In this document: positions 1 to 7,133 of the stretch, in pieces
How positions within the stretch are numbered: position 1 is the first letter of the stretch
Layout: each line of letters starts with the position of its first letter
Assembly (NCBI GenBank): GCA_008017145.1
Contig: SSGY01000152.1
Coordinates: 1-20,906 of the forward strand
Reading direction: 5' to 3'
Source of the DNA: Neisseriales bacterium
GTDB taxonomy: Bacteria; Pseudomonadota; Gammaproteobacteria; Burkholderiales; UBA11063
DNA: 20,906 nucleotides
Position numbers and translations under genes: made by a program
The notes under the pieces: model-generated
Seen by the model: only the letters and a program-made list of their open reading frames with translations
Told to the model about the DNA's origin: nothing
Database searches by the model: none

Positions 1-228
1 ATCCATCTGTAATTCAGCATACATCCGCTTTAATCTATTGTTCTCTGCTTCAAGCTGTTTTACTTTGGATAGCATTGAGGCATCCATGCCGCCATATTTA
101 GAGCGCCATTTATAAAATGTTGCACTACTTATGCCATTGCTACGACATACTTCTGTGACTGGCATACCACTTTCTGCCAATTTTAGAATATTGATTATTT
201 GTGATTCAGTAAACTTTGAGTTCTTCAT
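1..228 (-). CDS. IS3-type transposase OrfA, N-terminal part (cut by window edge)
   Basis: This partial gene gives 76 codons starting at the ATG at 228 and running off the left edge. Reading the minus strand gives MKNSKFTESQIINILKLAES, then a helix-turn-helix (GMPVTEVCRSNGISSATFYK), a WRSKYGGMDAS stretch and a leucine-zipper-like segment (LSKVKQLEAENNRLKRMYAE). This is the classic layout of OrfA of IS3-family elements of the IS2/IS407 type, which binds the element ends and is normally fused by frameshift to the DDE protein OrfB. OrfB would lie outside the window. The frame is open to the edge with no damage visible, so the element may be intact to the left. Recognition is by motif memory, not by search. 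Confidence 0.88.
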   Translation of the reverse strand, partial: MKNSKFTESQIINILKLAESGMPVTEVCRSNGISSATFYKWRSKYGGMDASMLSKVKQLEAENNRLKRMYAELQMD

Positions 229-396
229 TTTTAATACCCATCTTGGTGTTAGTCGATATTGTAAATCTCTCTACTTATCAATAGCACTTTTTTTAGGGGG
301 TATTACCCTTGGCTTTTAAGGTAAATTGGACTTTCTTTATTGCCCTGTCGATTTTATCTTGCATTAATTAGATTGAAATAAGAGGCTTGGTGATTA
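229..396. other. IS-end / intergenic region, element border not resolved
   Basis: This stretch lies between the OrfA start and the stop of the MreD-like gene and should contain the outer end of the IS3-type element. Reading the minus strand, a C-rich run followed by A-rich sequence (ACCCCCTAAAAAAAGT, about 290-306) resembles IS3-family termini, but I see no clear TG/CA tip and no target duplication. The other end is outside the window, so the border cannot be fixed. I see no gene here. Confidence 0.4.
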
Positions 397-858
397 TTAA
401 TACACAGAATTTGATCTTACATTCATGACATTATTGAGCATATACAGCCAGATTGGCAGAAAAAGGAAGGTCTTAAATACTCCAAGTAATGTATAGTTAA
501 CGTTGCTAACAATAACTTCAACTCCGCAAATAATCAAGACTAAAAATATAAAGTGGATTAAAATGCATATAAATTTTTGCAAACTGCTCCCAACCCAAAA
601 ATAATTATATAACGGATCTATTGAGTATGAAATTATAACTATTGCCAGCAGATGACTTCCTAATGACGAGAAATTTATACAATCACTAATGCAGCTCAGA
701 GCCAATAAGTGTGACCATGATATCATTCGAACTAGCATAAGTCCGATAATCACCAAAGAGATGACGTCAATCGGCGTATTTGCAAGAGAATTAACAATAA
801 AGTTTACAATTACCGCAATCACAATAAAGCAGTTTAGCCTGCGTTTATAATTGTGCAT
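397..858 (-). CDS. MreD-like rod-shape membrane protein
   Basis: This 153-residue, very hydrophobic protein has about five predicted membrane segments (for example LNCFIVIAVIVNFIVNSLA, VISLVIIGLMLVRMI, LLAIVIISYSI, FICILIHFIFLVLIICGV and TFLFLPIWLYML). Its size, topology and position directly after a MreC-type gene, overlapping it by 14 bp, match MreD. MreD works with MreC in the inner membrane as part of the elongasome that guides lateral wall synthesis. The sequence itself has no diagnostic motif that I can point to, so the call rests on topology and neighbourhood. It is the last gene of a minus-strand operon. No mreB, pbp2 or rodA is nearby, so this is not the usual mre locus. Confidence 0.6.
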   Translation of the reverse strand: MHNYKRRLNCFIVIAVIVNFIVNSLANTPIDVISLVIIGLMLVRMISWSHLLALSCISDCINFSSLGSHLLAIVIISYSIDPLYNYFWVGSSLQKFICILIHFIFLVLIICGVEVIVSNVNYTLLGVFKTFLFLPIWLYMLNNVMNVRSNSVY

Positions 859-1606
859 TTTGTAAAACCACTAGATAATCAATATCAGAAAAATTTATTG
901 TTGATTTGCATATGATATGGTTGCTTACTCCATTCTCACTACGGATTTCATGTACTTTGGCTATTGCATAATGCGCGGGAAATATCTCATCTAAACCCGT
1001 TGTTTCGATTATATCGCCAATTTGTATTTTTGTAGCCATATTAAAATTCACAACTTCGAAAAGACCATTGCCAAGACCATTGAGAAGTAGCTTATCATTT
1101 GATTTTACCAGTTGCCCATATGTTTTTATATCTGGAGATGACAAAAGTTCAACCACAGCAAAAGAGTTGCTGACTAATTTTGTTTTCCCTATTGCCGATT
1201 CTTTATTAATAACACCCTGTCCTGTTTTTATTTTTGTAGGGTTGCTTGAAGAGATGTAATTAACTTCAAACCTATTATTGTATGCTAGTGCACTATTTTT
1301 ATTGACTTCTACCAGAGTGTACTTATCACTATTGGCAATAGTGGTACCATTGATGCCAGTTTGTTTAAGTTCTTTCTTGTAGTAATCGAGTTGATGTTTT
1401 AGTATACTATTTTCATGCAATAAACTACTTGAACCTTTGTTAATATCCAAAACCTGATTCAGGTAAAGACTTATTTTATACGTTACATTTGAAGATATAT
1501 TATTTATAAAAGCCGAGATACCACATCGAACATCATCAACAACCGTATATTTATTTACACAGATACACAAGATACTTAGTAAGATAAGCTTTAGCCGAAT
1601 TAACAT
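845..1606 (-). CDS. MreC-like cell-shape protein, divergent
   Basis: This 253-residue protein has one N-terminal membrane segment (LKLILLSILCICVN, about 4-18), a short coiled-coil (LLHENSILKHQLDYYKKELK) and a periplasmic C-terminal part with the MreC beta-barrel pattern. The supporting features are a G-x-G-V-(I/V)-N-x-x-x-(A/V)-I-G-K segment, a VELLSSPDIKTYGQLVKS stretch and a GDIIETTGLDEIFPAHYAIA stretch (about 197-216), which corresponds to the family's 'GD.v.TSGl.giFPaG..VG.V'. MreC is the periplasm-facing scaffold that couples MreD and the cytoskeleton to PBP2. The ATG at 1606 is the first start after the upstream gene's stop, 36 bp away. Several family glycines are replaced (PAHYAIA instead of PAG..VG), so it looks like a divergent paralogue rather than the housekeeping copy. 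Confidence 0.78.
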   Translation of the reverse strand: MLIRLKLILLSILCICVNKYTVVDDVRCGISAFINNISSNVTYKISLYLNQVLDINKGSSSLLHENSILKHQLDYYKKELKQTGINGTTIANSDKYTLVEVNKNSALAYNNRFEVNYISSSNPTKIKTGQGVINKESAIGKTKLVSNSFAVVELLSSPDIKTYGQLVKSNDKLLLNGLGNGLFEVVNFNMATKIQIGDIIETTGLDEIFPAHYAIAKVHEIRSENGVSNHIICKSTINFSDIDYLVVLQNAQL

Positions 1607-1642
1607 TTATCACTCTAATTAATAAAAATTGTATTATTTAAA

Positions 1643-2467
1643 TTATGTTAATGAAGGTACTTTTTCAAATTGATTTACTAAATTTTTTGTTAGTATTGAA
1701 GATAGATTCGCTCCTTCTATACAAGCACCTGATAAATTTGCTTGCATGAGATTTACATTTGATAAATTTACTCCTTTTAAATTTGCATTTAGTAGTGTCG
1801 CTTCCAGTAGTGATGAATACTCTAAGTTTGCATTTTCGAGATTTGATGTATTAAGGTTTGTTTTCTCCAAAATGGCATAGGAAAGTATTGAGCTTGACAA
1901 ATTTGATTCACTCAAGTCTGCACTGGCTAGATTTGCCCGTGTCAGATTACCTTTGACTAGGCTGCAATTAACCATTATTGCGCCAGTCAGATTTGCCCCA
2001 GTCAGATTTGCATTATCCAAAATAGTGTTAGTCAAATTTGCATATGACAAATCAGCAAATTCAAGATTTGTACCGCTAAGATCGGAATCACTTAAATCTG
2101 CATTGATGAGCTTTGTATTTGCCAAAATTGCATTTTTTAATTTTGAGGACTTAATATTTGCATTTGATAAATCTGAGTCTGTTAAATTGGTAAGTTCAAG
2201 ATTGCATAAAGAGAGATTAGAAGCAACCAAACTAACAGCTTTTAAATCTGAACCAGATAAGTTGGCTCCAGACAAATTAGAATTTGACAAATCAGTATAA
2301 ACTTGTTTTTCTGTTCTGCTAATTGGCGGTTTTACCTTTTTTGCTTTATTTGTATAAACAGCCTTATTTTCTATTTTTTTAGAGCGTGTAAATAAGCCTA
2401 CAAATTTTTTTAGATTTTTATTACAGAAAACTATAGGAAAGCACAAAAATTTGACGATCTTTGACAT
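1643..2467 (-). CDS. Pentapeptide-repeat protein
   Basis: This protein has 274 residues. Residues about 58-262 are an almost unbroken run of pentapeptides of the form (S/A/T)(N/D)L(S/T)x, such as SNLSGANLSGSDLK and ANLTGANLTGA, roughly 40 in all. They should fold into a right-handed quadrilateral beta-helix. The N-terminal 55 residues are different: a hydrophobic start (IVKFLCFPIVFC) and then a Lys-rich stretch, which may place it at the membrane. Known family roles range from gyrase protection to effector or structural functions, and nothing here decides between them. It sits 44 bp after the EexN-like gene and 36 bp before mreC, clearly in the same operon. An overlapping plus-strand open frame is a mirror of the repeat. 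Confidence 0.9.
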   Translation of the reverse strand: MSKIVKFLCFPIVFCNKNLKKFVGLFTRSKKIENKAVYTNKAKKVKPPISRTEKQVYTDLSNSNLSGANLSGSDLKAVSLVASNLSLCNLELTNLTDSDLSNANIKSSKLKNAILANTKLINADLSDSDLSGTNLEFADLSYANLTNTILDNANLTGANLTGAIMVNCSLVKGNLTRANLASADLSESNLSSSILSYAILEKTNLNTSNLENANLEYSSLLEATLLNANLKGVNLSNVNLMQANLSGACIEGANLSSILTKNLVNQFEKVPSLT

Positions 2468-2510
2468 AATATCCCTCTTTTAGATGTCATAAATTAAAAA
2501 AAGTTCTAAA

Positions 2511-2762
2511 TCAATGTGAATGTCGGGCTGATTCCATTGAAGGATCAAATACTACAACATAAAAAGCATTTTTACAATTTTGATGATTCTCCGTGTAGCT
2601 TTTATCATATTTAAGCTTTTTTTGACATTCATTTACTGTCTGCCTAGCATCATCAAAATGTTGGCGATAATAGGTTACATCTCGAGTCGGAGAGTCAATA
2701 TCTTTGTGTGAACAACCTACAGTCATCAGTACCATTAAAAAATAATAAACATAACGTGACAT
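2511..2762 (-). CDS. Small EexN-like lipoprotein
   Basis: This 83-residue protein has a short signal peptide ending in MTVGC (Cys17). The lipobox is weak because Thr sits at -3. The mature part has the pattern VTYYxxHxxxAxxxxxxC, then NCKNA. That pattern is shared with EexN-type lipoproteins, which are small inner- or outer-membrane proteins known from conjugative plasmids for blocking entry of a second plasmid; many chromosomal homologues sit near type IV secretion genes. No conjugation gene is present here, so exclusion activity is doubtful. It starts 11 bp after the preceding gene's stop, which indicates co-transcription. The match is by motif only; a generic small lipoprotein is the alternative. 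Confidence 0.6.
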   Translation of the reverse strand: MSRYVYYFLMVLMTVGCSHKDIDSPTRDVTYYRQHFDDARQTVNECQKKLKYDKSYTENHQNCKNAFYVVVFDPSMESARHSH

Positions 2763-2773
2763 AGAAATACCTC

Positions 2774-3475
2774 TTATGGAACAAAAACTATACTTTCAGG
2801 GTTATTTGCAAACAAACCACCAGCTGTAGACGGAGTATAAGTTATAGCATAGCTCCCTGATGGGCAACCAGAAAAATCATTTACGTCGCCTCCATTATAT
2901 TGAATACCAGTCCTATTGCATAAAATGGCTCCTGACGTTGGTAACTGAACACTACTATTGGGATAATAACCATTATACCTTGCCGCCGTCTGAGGGCTAA
3001 CTAATTGTATTGACACACTACCAGAAGAAGCTCCATTATTACTATTTACAATAGCGGGATAGCAATCAATAATCTCAGTAGTACTTCTCATATCTGTTGG
3101 TATATCACAATGAGCTTGAGAAACCCACTGAGACCCCATCCCAGTTAATGCACCAGTCAAACATGAATTAACTGAATCATTCATTGCCATAAGCCCAGAT
3201 GGTGTACCCATATTACCTGATTTGATACACGTAGCTAAATCAACCCCGTTAAACATAGCATGATAATTGACCACCTTACTAATAACTCCAGATGTTGTCG
3301 TAGACGGCGGCAGTGTATTATCACCGTTAGAACTAGGTGCAGAACCTCCACCAGAGCTTGAGATACAACCACTCGGTAAATACGAGGCTGGCAGATTAGA
3401 AGTACAGCTCCATGTAATCGTTGCAAATGCAGTCGTAGCACTACTTAAAAACAAGGATAATAATAATTTCGTCAT
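2774..3475 (-). CDS. Secreted Cys-containing protein, unknown function
   Basis: This 233-residue protein is counted from the ATG at 3475. I prefer this start over the ATG at 3484 because AGGA then sits about eight bases upstream, whereas AGG touches the earlier ATG. A type I signal peptide is clear (MTKLLLSLFLSSATTAFA), with cleavage expected after AFA. The mature protein starts with a WSCTSNLPASYLPSGC segment, then a Ser/Gly/Pro linker and a domain with several more cysteines, implying disulfides in the periplasm or outside. I do not recognise the family. It is the first gene of the operon running down to 397. A partial copy of the GGTTACATT box seen near two chitinase genes lies about 85 bp upstream. 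Confidence 0.7.
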   Translation of the reverse strand: MTKLLLSLFLSSATTAFATITWSCTSNLPASYLPSGCISSSGGGSAPSSNGDNTLPPSTTTSGVISKVVNYHAMFNGVDLATCIKSGNMGTPSGLMAMNDSVNSCLTGALTGMGSQWVSQAHCDIPTDMRSTTEIIDCYPAIVNSNNGASSGSVSIQLVSPQTAARYNGYYPNSSVQLPTSGAILCNRTGIQYNGGDVNDFSGCPSGSYAITYTPSTAGGLFANNPESIVFVP

Positions 3476-3559
3476 GTCTTTCATCCTAAGTTAAATATAT
3501 TTTCACTTTAATTTATGTGTTCATTCGTCTAACTATTACAAAATCAGACAAATCAAAAT

Positions 3560-3571
3560 AATGTAACCCAA
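3560..3571 (-). promoter_or_regulatory. Partial GGTTACATT box upstream of the 397-3475 operon
   Basis: On the minus strand this reads TGGGTTACATT, sharing GGTTACATT with the fuller tandem boxes at 7043-7064 and 18197-18218. The second heptamer is not conserved here. The site lies about 85 bp upstream of the operon's first start codon, a plausible activator position. Nine shared bases in AT-rich DNA can arise by chance. Confidence 0.3.
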
Positions 3572-3583
3572 TCCTTTTAAATA

Positions 3584-3597
3584 TGAACTCAACTGCA
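3584..3597 (-). repeat. 14-bp repeat, left copy (inverted relative to 6884-6897)
   Basis: This minus-strand copy of TGCAGTTGAGTTCA is identical to the plus-strand copy at 6884-6897. The two copies bracket the GH18 chitinase gene in inverted orientation, one just beyond its terminator and one in its promoter region. It may be a regulator site, since it contains most of a GTTGA-N2-TCAAC palindrome, or a remnant of a mobile border. Confidence 0.5.
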
Positions 3598-3619
3598 ATT
3601 TTAATTTAAAGATATTATA

Positions 3620-3659
3620 TTTAAAACGAGTGAATATTTTATTATTCACTCGTTTTAAA
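3620..3659 (-). terminator. Strong intrinsic terminator of the GH18 chitinase gene
   Basis: A perfect 17-bp inverted repeat (3620-3636 with 3643-3659) has a 6-nt loop and lies 13 bp after the chitinase stop. Read on the minus strand, the distal stem ends in CGTTTTAAAT, giving a U-containing tail. It separates the chitinase gene from the downstream operon. Confidence 0.85.
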
Positions 3660-3672
3660 AAATCTAAAATAT

Positions 3673-6600
3673 CTACTTGCTAAGTTCGGCTTGTACCGCA
3701 TTTACTATTGAAGTAGCTGGGGATGTTGAGTCACCATCTAACTCCCAGAACATTGTACCACCCAAACCAGTTGCTTTAACTTTTTGAGTTTTTTGCGTAG
3801 CAGACCAAACATCATCGTAAGTAACAAATGAACCACCACCATATGCCCAAGGTTGTAAAGCACCTAAGCCATATTGGTTGAAGATTGTTGGATTACTCGT
3901 TGCTGAATATTTTATCAAGCTAGTTAACGCAGAGAGAGTAGTCGCTGGAACTTGTGAGCCACAGCCATTTATAGGATCTGCAACTGGATTAATTAGACAT
4001 TTATAATCTAAAACCCCAGTCTCATAATCACCAAAGCCAGCGCCTGTAACAGTTTGGAATAAACCACCATTACTACCAGCAGCAGCATTCATTGTACGAA
4101 CGTACAACGGAATACCAGCAACAAGTTTTTTAGCAGGAACACCATTGCTTGTGTATGAAGTCATTGAATCCTGAATTGACCAACCTTCTGTCACGCCAAC
4201 TTTATTACTACCAACATTGGAAAAAGCATAAGCTGCTTGGAAATAAGCCGGTGCACCAGCATCCCAACCACCATGATAATCATAATTCATCACATTTACG
4301 TGATCAACAATACTACCAACTTGTGACCAGAAATTAGCAACTGCATTTGGATTACCATTGCTGGTTCCATCAACATTTTGACCTTGAAGAGCAACGATAC
4401 GGTCAACACCACCATTAACTGCGATAGTTAAAGTGTAAGTTTTACCATCTGCTTTACCTGCTGCGTCTAATGCAGTTCTCAAAGTTTTGTAGAAGGTTAA
4501 CATTTTTTGAGCTGGTGCAACATTATTACCATAATCAGACCACCATTCCCAATCGATATCAAGACCAGTGAAGCCAGTTTTACGCATCAATGCAATTGAT
4601 TGAGTTGCAAAATTATTCATGCTAGCTTGTGAAGAAGCTAATTGATCCCACATTGGAGCGGTATTAACGCCATTATTAGTCCAGCCACCAAATGATAGAT
4701 GAGCCTTCATGTATGGGTATTGTAATACTGCACGCGAAACTGCACTTAGACCCCAACTATCAGCTTCACCACCTAATGCAAAGACATTACCAGTTGCTTT
4801 ATCAAAACCGATGAATGCATAAATTATGTCATTGATTTTGCTAAATGGCATATTATAAGGATTATATTGACGCCCCCACACGGACCAATCAGCATAATAA
4901 CCAGCATTTACATAGCCATTACCTGGATCTTTACACGCATTGGCAAAGCATGGTTGTGTAATTGGTAAGCTTACTATTGTATTGTCCGCCTGAGTGACTT
5001 TAACTGCAGATATGATTGGATCTACCACACCTGTTAATACTACAGCGTCACCTGAATTTGTTCCATACACTTTACAAATTTTGGTTAAATCCAAAGTTTT
5101 ACTCGTATCTTTAGGCGTAATAGTCGTTACGTATTTTGAGCCTGACGCAACGGTAGATACGTCCAAATTACTATTGGTACCAAAACAAGTTTCGCCCCAA
5201 GCATCAACGCTAGCTTGAAAATTCGAAGTGAATTGCAATGATTTGGCACTGCTAATATTATTTACACTTAAGTTTACGAGACCCGTATAATCTTTAAACG
5301 GTGCAATATAGTCATAGCTTGCAGTAGTTGAAACAACAATAACTGGTGGAGTTGGCTGAACAAAGCTTAATGACAAAGTACTACCCGCAACTACCGTATA
5401 AGTTGTTGGTGCAATCGCATTATATTTGCTATCTGCAGTAACATTCATTGTTACTAAGTCGCCTGGTAATAATTTCAATGCAGTACTACCACCATAAACT
5501 TTAAATGAATTATAGGTATATTTCTTACCATTAAAACTATCTGTTAAGTTAATTACAGCACTCTCACCAGTTGCTAGTCCAGAAACACTTAATGTTACAT
5601 TCACCGGAGCGGTGCTTGCTTTAGCAAAACTAGGTGTTAAAACGGTAGTACTTTCAGCTACAACTGTTGTGGCTACGCTTAATGGATCATAATAAATTCC
5701 AGTTTTAGCATCAGCCATACCATATGAACTCAAAGTATATTTACCCGCGGTAATATTTTTGAATGAGAACGCTTGCCCATATGATACTGTAGCAGAACCA
5801 CCACTAACTACGGCTGAATTACTATCTAGTAATGTTGCAACAAATGTACTGCTATCGGGAGTAATATCACTTGGTTTGGTAATTGTATAGCTGATATTAC
5901 CAGTTGTTGAAGCAACGCTAGTTACATTAAAAGTAATTGTATCTGCTGCTGTTGCATTTGCAACTACATCAACTGGGTTGGTTGCTGTAAATGTAGCATT
6001 TGCAGGTAATGCACTATTGTCAATCACTAATGTATAACTACCCGGATTTAACCCACTAACTGGTACTGTGAATTTAGTACCTGCATTACTACTATTAATA
6101 GTTGCAATAACTTGATCAAATAAGCCATTTTGACCGGTTAAGCGAACAGGGATACTGCATCCTGAACTACATACTGTTTTTAATGCTGTTGCGTCAATAG
6201 TAATATTATCTGAACCATTTAGTATTTGAGTTTGACCATCAACTGAAATTGTAAATGCTCCGGGAGTCACATTACTTGTATTGTAACCAAACGAAGCAGA
6301 AAGCGAAGCACCTGCTGGCAAATATCCACTCGATTCAGTTGACAATGTCATTAACACGTCAGCTTTACCATCTGGGCTAGTACCTGTAGTTGCGGTATTG
6401 TTGATCGCTGCCCAATATACTGGAGCAGGGAAAGTTGCACCACTAATAGAATTAACAGCCATGTTACTTGCAGATAAAACAGTATCGGCGCTACTTATAC
6501 GTAATTGAAGACCATTAATTGCTTGATTTGAGTTACAAGTATTTTTAATATTGAATGAAGATGACGAATACCATGCTCCAAGCGAGTTAGTTGTATTTAC

Positions 6601-6822
6601 AACTGAAAAACAAGAATTATTTACAGCTTGCAATGAGTGTGCTTGAGCTGCAACAGCTTGCAAACTTGGCGTTGCATATTGTTTTACATTTGAAAAATTT
6701 GTTGATAATGGTGCAGTGCTACCGTTATTGCTGCTGCTATTGCCACTACTACAAGCAGTAACCATGGCCGCACTAGCCGCCATAACTACTAGCGTTATGT
6801 TCTTGATTCCGTTTTTTTTCAT
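3673..6822 (-). CDS. GH18 chitinase, large multidomain lipoprotein
   Basis: This 1049-residue protein has a lipoprotein signal ending in VTAC (Cys24) and then a Ser/Asn linker. Residues about 65-205 form a Cys-containing beta-sandwich resembling a carbohydrate-binding module and shared with the two proteins at 12071-17990. Several Ig-like spacer segments follow to about 620. The GH18 TIM barrel covers about 640-1045, starting NAGYYADWSVWGRQY. Hallmarks are SFGG (710-713), the catalytic segment TGLDIDWEWW with D755, D757 and general acid E759, MNYD (845-848) and FWELDGD (W1026). It should cleave beta-1,4-GlcNAc chains at the cell surface. The first Asp of DxxDxDxE is Thr. The start at 6822 has AAGG at good spacing. 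It has its own terminator and lies divergent from the PAS-LuxR gene, a likely regulator. Confidence 0.95.
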   Translation of the reverse strand: MKKNGIKNITLVVMAASAAMVTACSSGNSSSNNGSTAPLSTNFSNVKQYATPSLQAVAAQAHSLQAVNNSCFSVVNTTNSLGAWYSSSSFNIKNTCNSNQAINGLQLRISSADTVLSASNMAVNSISGATFPAPVYWAAINNTATTGTSPDGKADVLMTLSTESSGYLPAGASLSASFGYNTSNVTPGAFTISVDGQTQILNGSDNITIDATALKTVCSSGCSIPVRLTGQNGLFDQVIATINSSNAGTKFTVPVSGLNPGSYTLVIDNSALPANATFTATNPVDVVANATAADTITFNVTSVASTTGNISYTITKPSDITPDSSTFVATLLDSNSAVVSGGSATVSYGQAFSFKNITAGKYTLSSYGMADAKTGIYYDPLSVATTVVAESTTVLTPSFAKASTAPVNVTLSVSGLATGESAVINLTDSFNGKKYTYNSFKVYGGSTALKLLPGDLVTMNVTADSKYNAIAPTTYTVVAGSTLSLSFVQPTPPVIVVSTTASYDYIAPFKDYTGLVNLSVNNISSAKSLQFTSNFQASVDAWGETCFGTNSNLDVSTVASGSKYVTTITPKDTSKTLDLTKICKVYGTNSGDAVVLTGVVDPIISAVKVTQADNTIVSLPITQPCFANACKDPGNGYVNAGYYADWSVWGRQYNPYNMPFSKINDIIYAFIGFDKATGNVFALGGEADSWGLSAVSRAVLQYPYMKAHLSFGGWTNNGVNTAPMWDQLASSQASMNNFATQSIALMRKTGFTGLDIDWEWWSDYGNNVAPAQKMLTFYKTLRTALDAAGKADGKTYTLTIAVNGGVDRIVALQGQNVDGTSNGNPNAVANFWSQVGSIVDHVNVMNYDYHGGWDAGAPAYFQAAYAFSNVGSNKVGVTEGWSIQDSMTSYTSNGVPAKKLVAGIPLYVRTMNAAAGSNGGLFQTVTGAGFGDYETGVLDYKCLINPVADPINGCGSQVPATTLSALTSLIKYSATSNPTIFNQYGLGALQPWAYGGGSFVTYDDVWSATQKTQKVKATGLGGTMFWELDGDSTSPATSIVNAVQAELSK

Positions 6823-6883
6823 TTAGTTTACCTTGTTTATACATATAAAATAATATCAAATATTATTATTTTTGTTAAAATAA

Positions 6884-6897
6884 TGCAGTTGAGTTCA
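6884..6897 (+). repeat. 14-bp repeat, right copy, with GTTGA-N2-TCAAC palindrome
   Basis: TGCAGTTGAGTTCA is identical to the minus-strand copy at 3584-3597. Here it extends into a perfect 5+5 palindrome with a 2-bp spacer (6888-6899). It lies about 65-75 bp upstream of the chitinase start, where an activator or repressor could act. Confidence 0.5.
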
Positions 6898-7042
6898 ACT
6901 ATGAGAAGTACCATAAAAGTATTTAGCCTAATTTCCTTTTAAAAATTTAGAGAGATTCATCACAATCAATTAAACTAAATGGTTTTTATGCTAGGTTGCT
7001 AAATAACAACACAGCATTGTAACAAGTATATTTGAGCAGAAT

Positions 7043-7064
7043 AGGTTACATTTAGTCACATAAG
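7043..7064 (+). promoter_or_regulatory. Tandem GTTACAT box (regulator/chitinase intergenic copy)
   Basis: Two heptamers, GTTACAT (7045-7051) and GTCACAT (7055-7061), are spaced exactly 10 bp, one helical turn, and followed by AAG. The 22-bp block differs at only two positions from 18197-18218 upstream of the other GH18 gene. Direct repeats on one helix face are typical of transcription-factor sites, and the neighbouring PAS-LuxR protein is the obvious candidate. Which of the two divergent genes it controls is not clear. Confidence 0.55.
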
Positions 7065-7133
7065 CTCATATTTTATGATTAAATACGTTACAAAATGTAA
7101 AATCGACCGAAAAATCAGGACAACAGGTGAAAT

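Larger units (their letters stand above)
6823..7133. promoter_or_regulatory. Divergent promoter region, chitinase / PAS-LuxR regulator
   Basis: This is 311 bp of very AT-rich DNA between two divergent genes with no open frame of note. It holds a 14-bp element with a GTTGA-gt-TCAAC palindrome (6888-6899), a tandem GTTACAT-type box (7043-7064), and isolated TTGTAAC (around 7018) and GTTACAA (7087-7093) half-like sites. An AGGTGA ribosome binding site (7125-7130) serves the regulator. I could not fix -35/-10 hexamers with confidence for either gene. Confidence 0.6.

Noticed and set aside
131..319. 62-codon plus-strand open frame over the left IS region
   Set aside because: It runs opposite the recognisable IS3 OrfA and has no product of its own.
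1953..2300. 115-codon plus-strand open frame opposite the pentapeptide-repeat gene
   Set aside because: It mirrors the repetitive codons of the real minus-strand gene, has no ribosome binding site, and its product is an artefactual KFA/KSA repeat.
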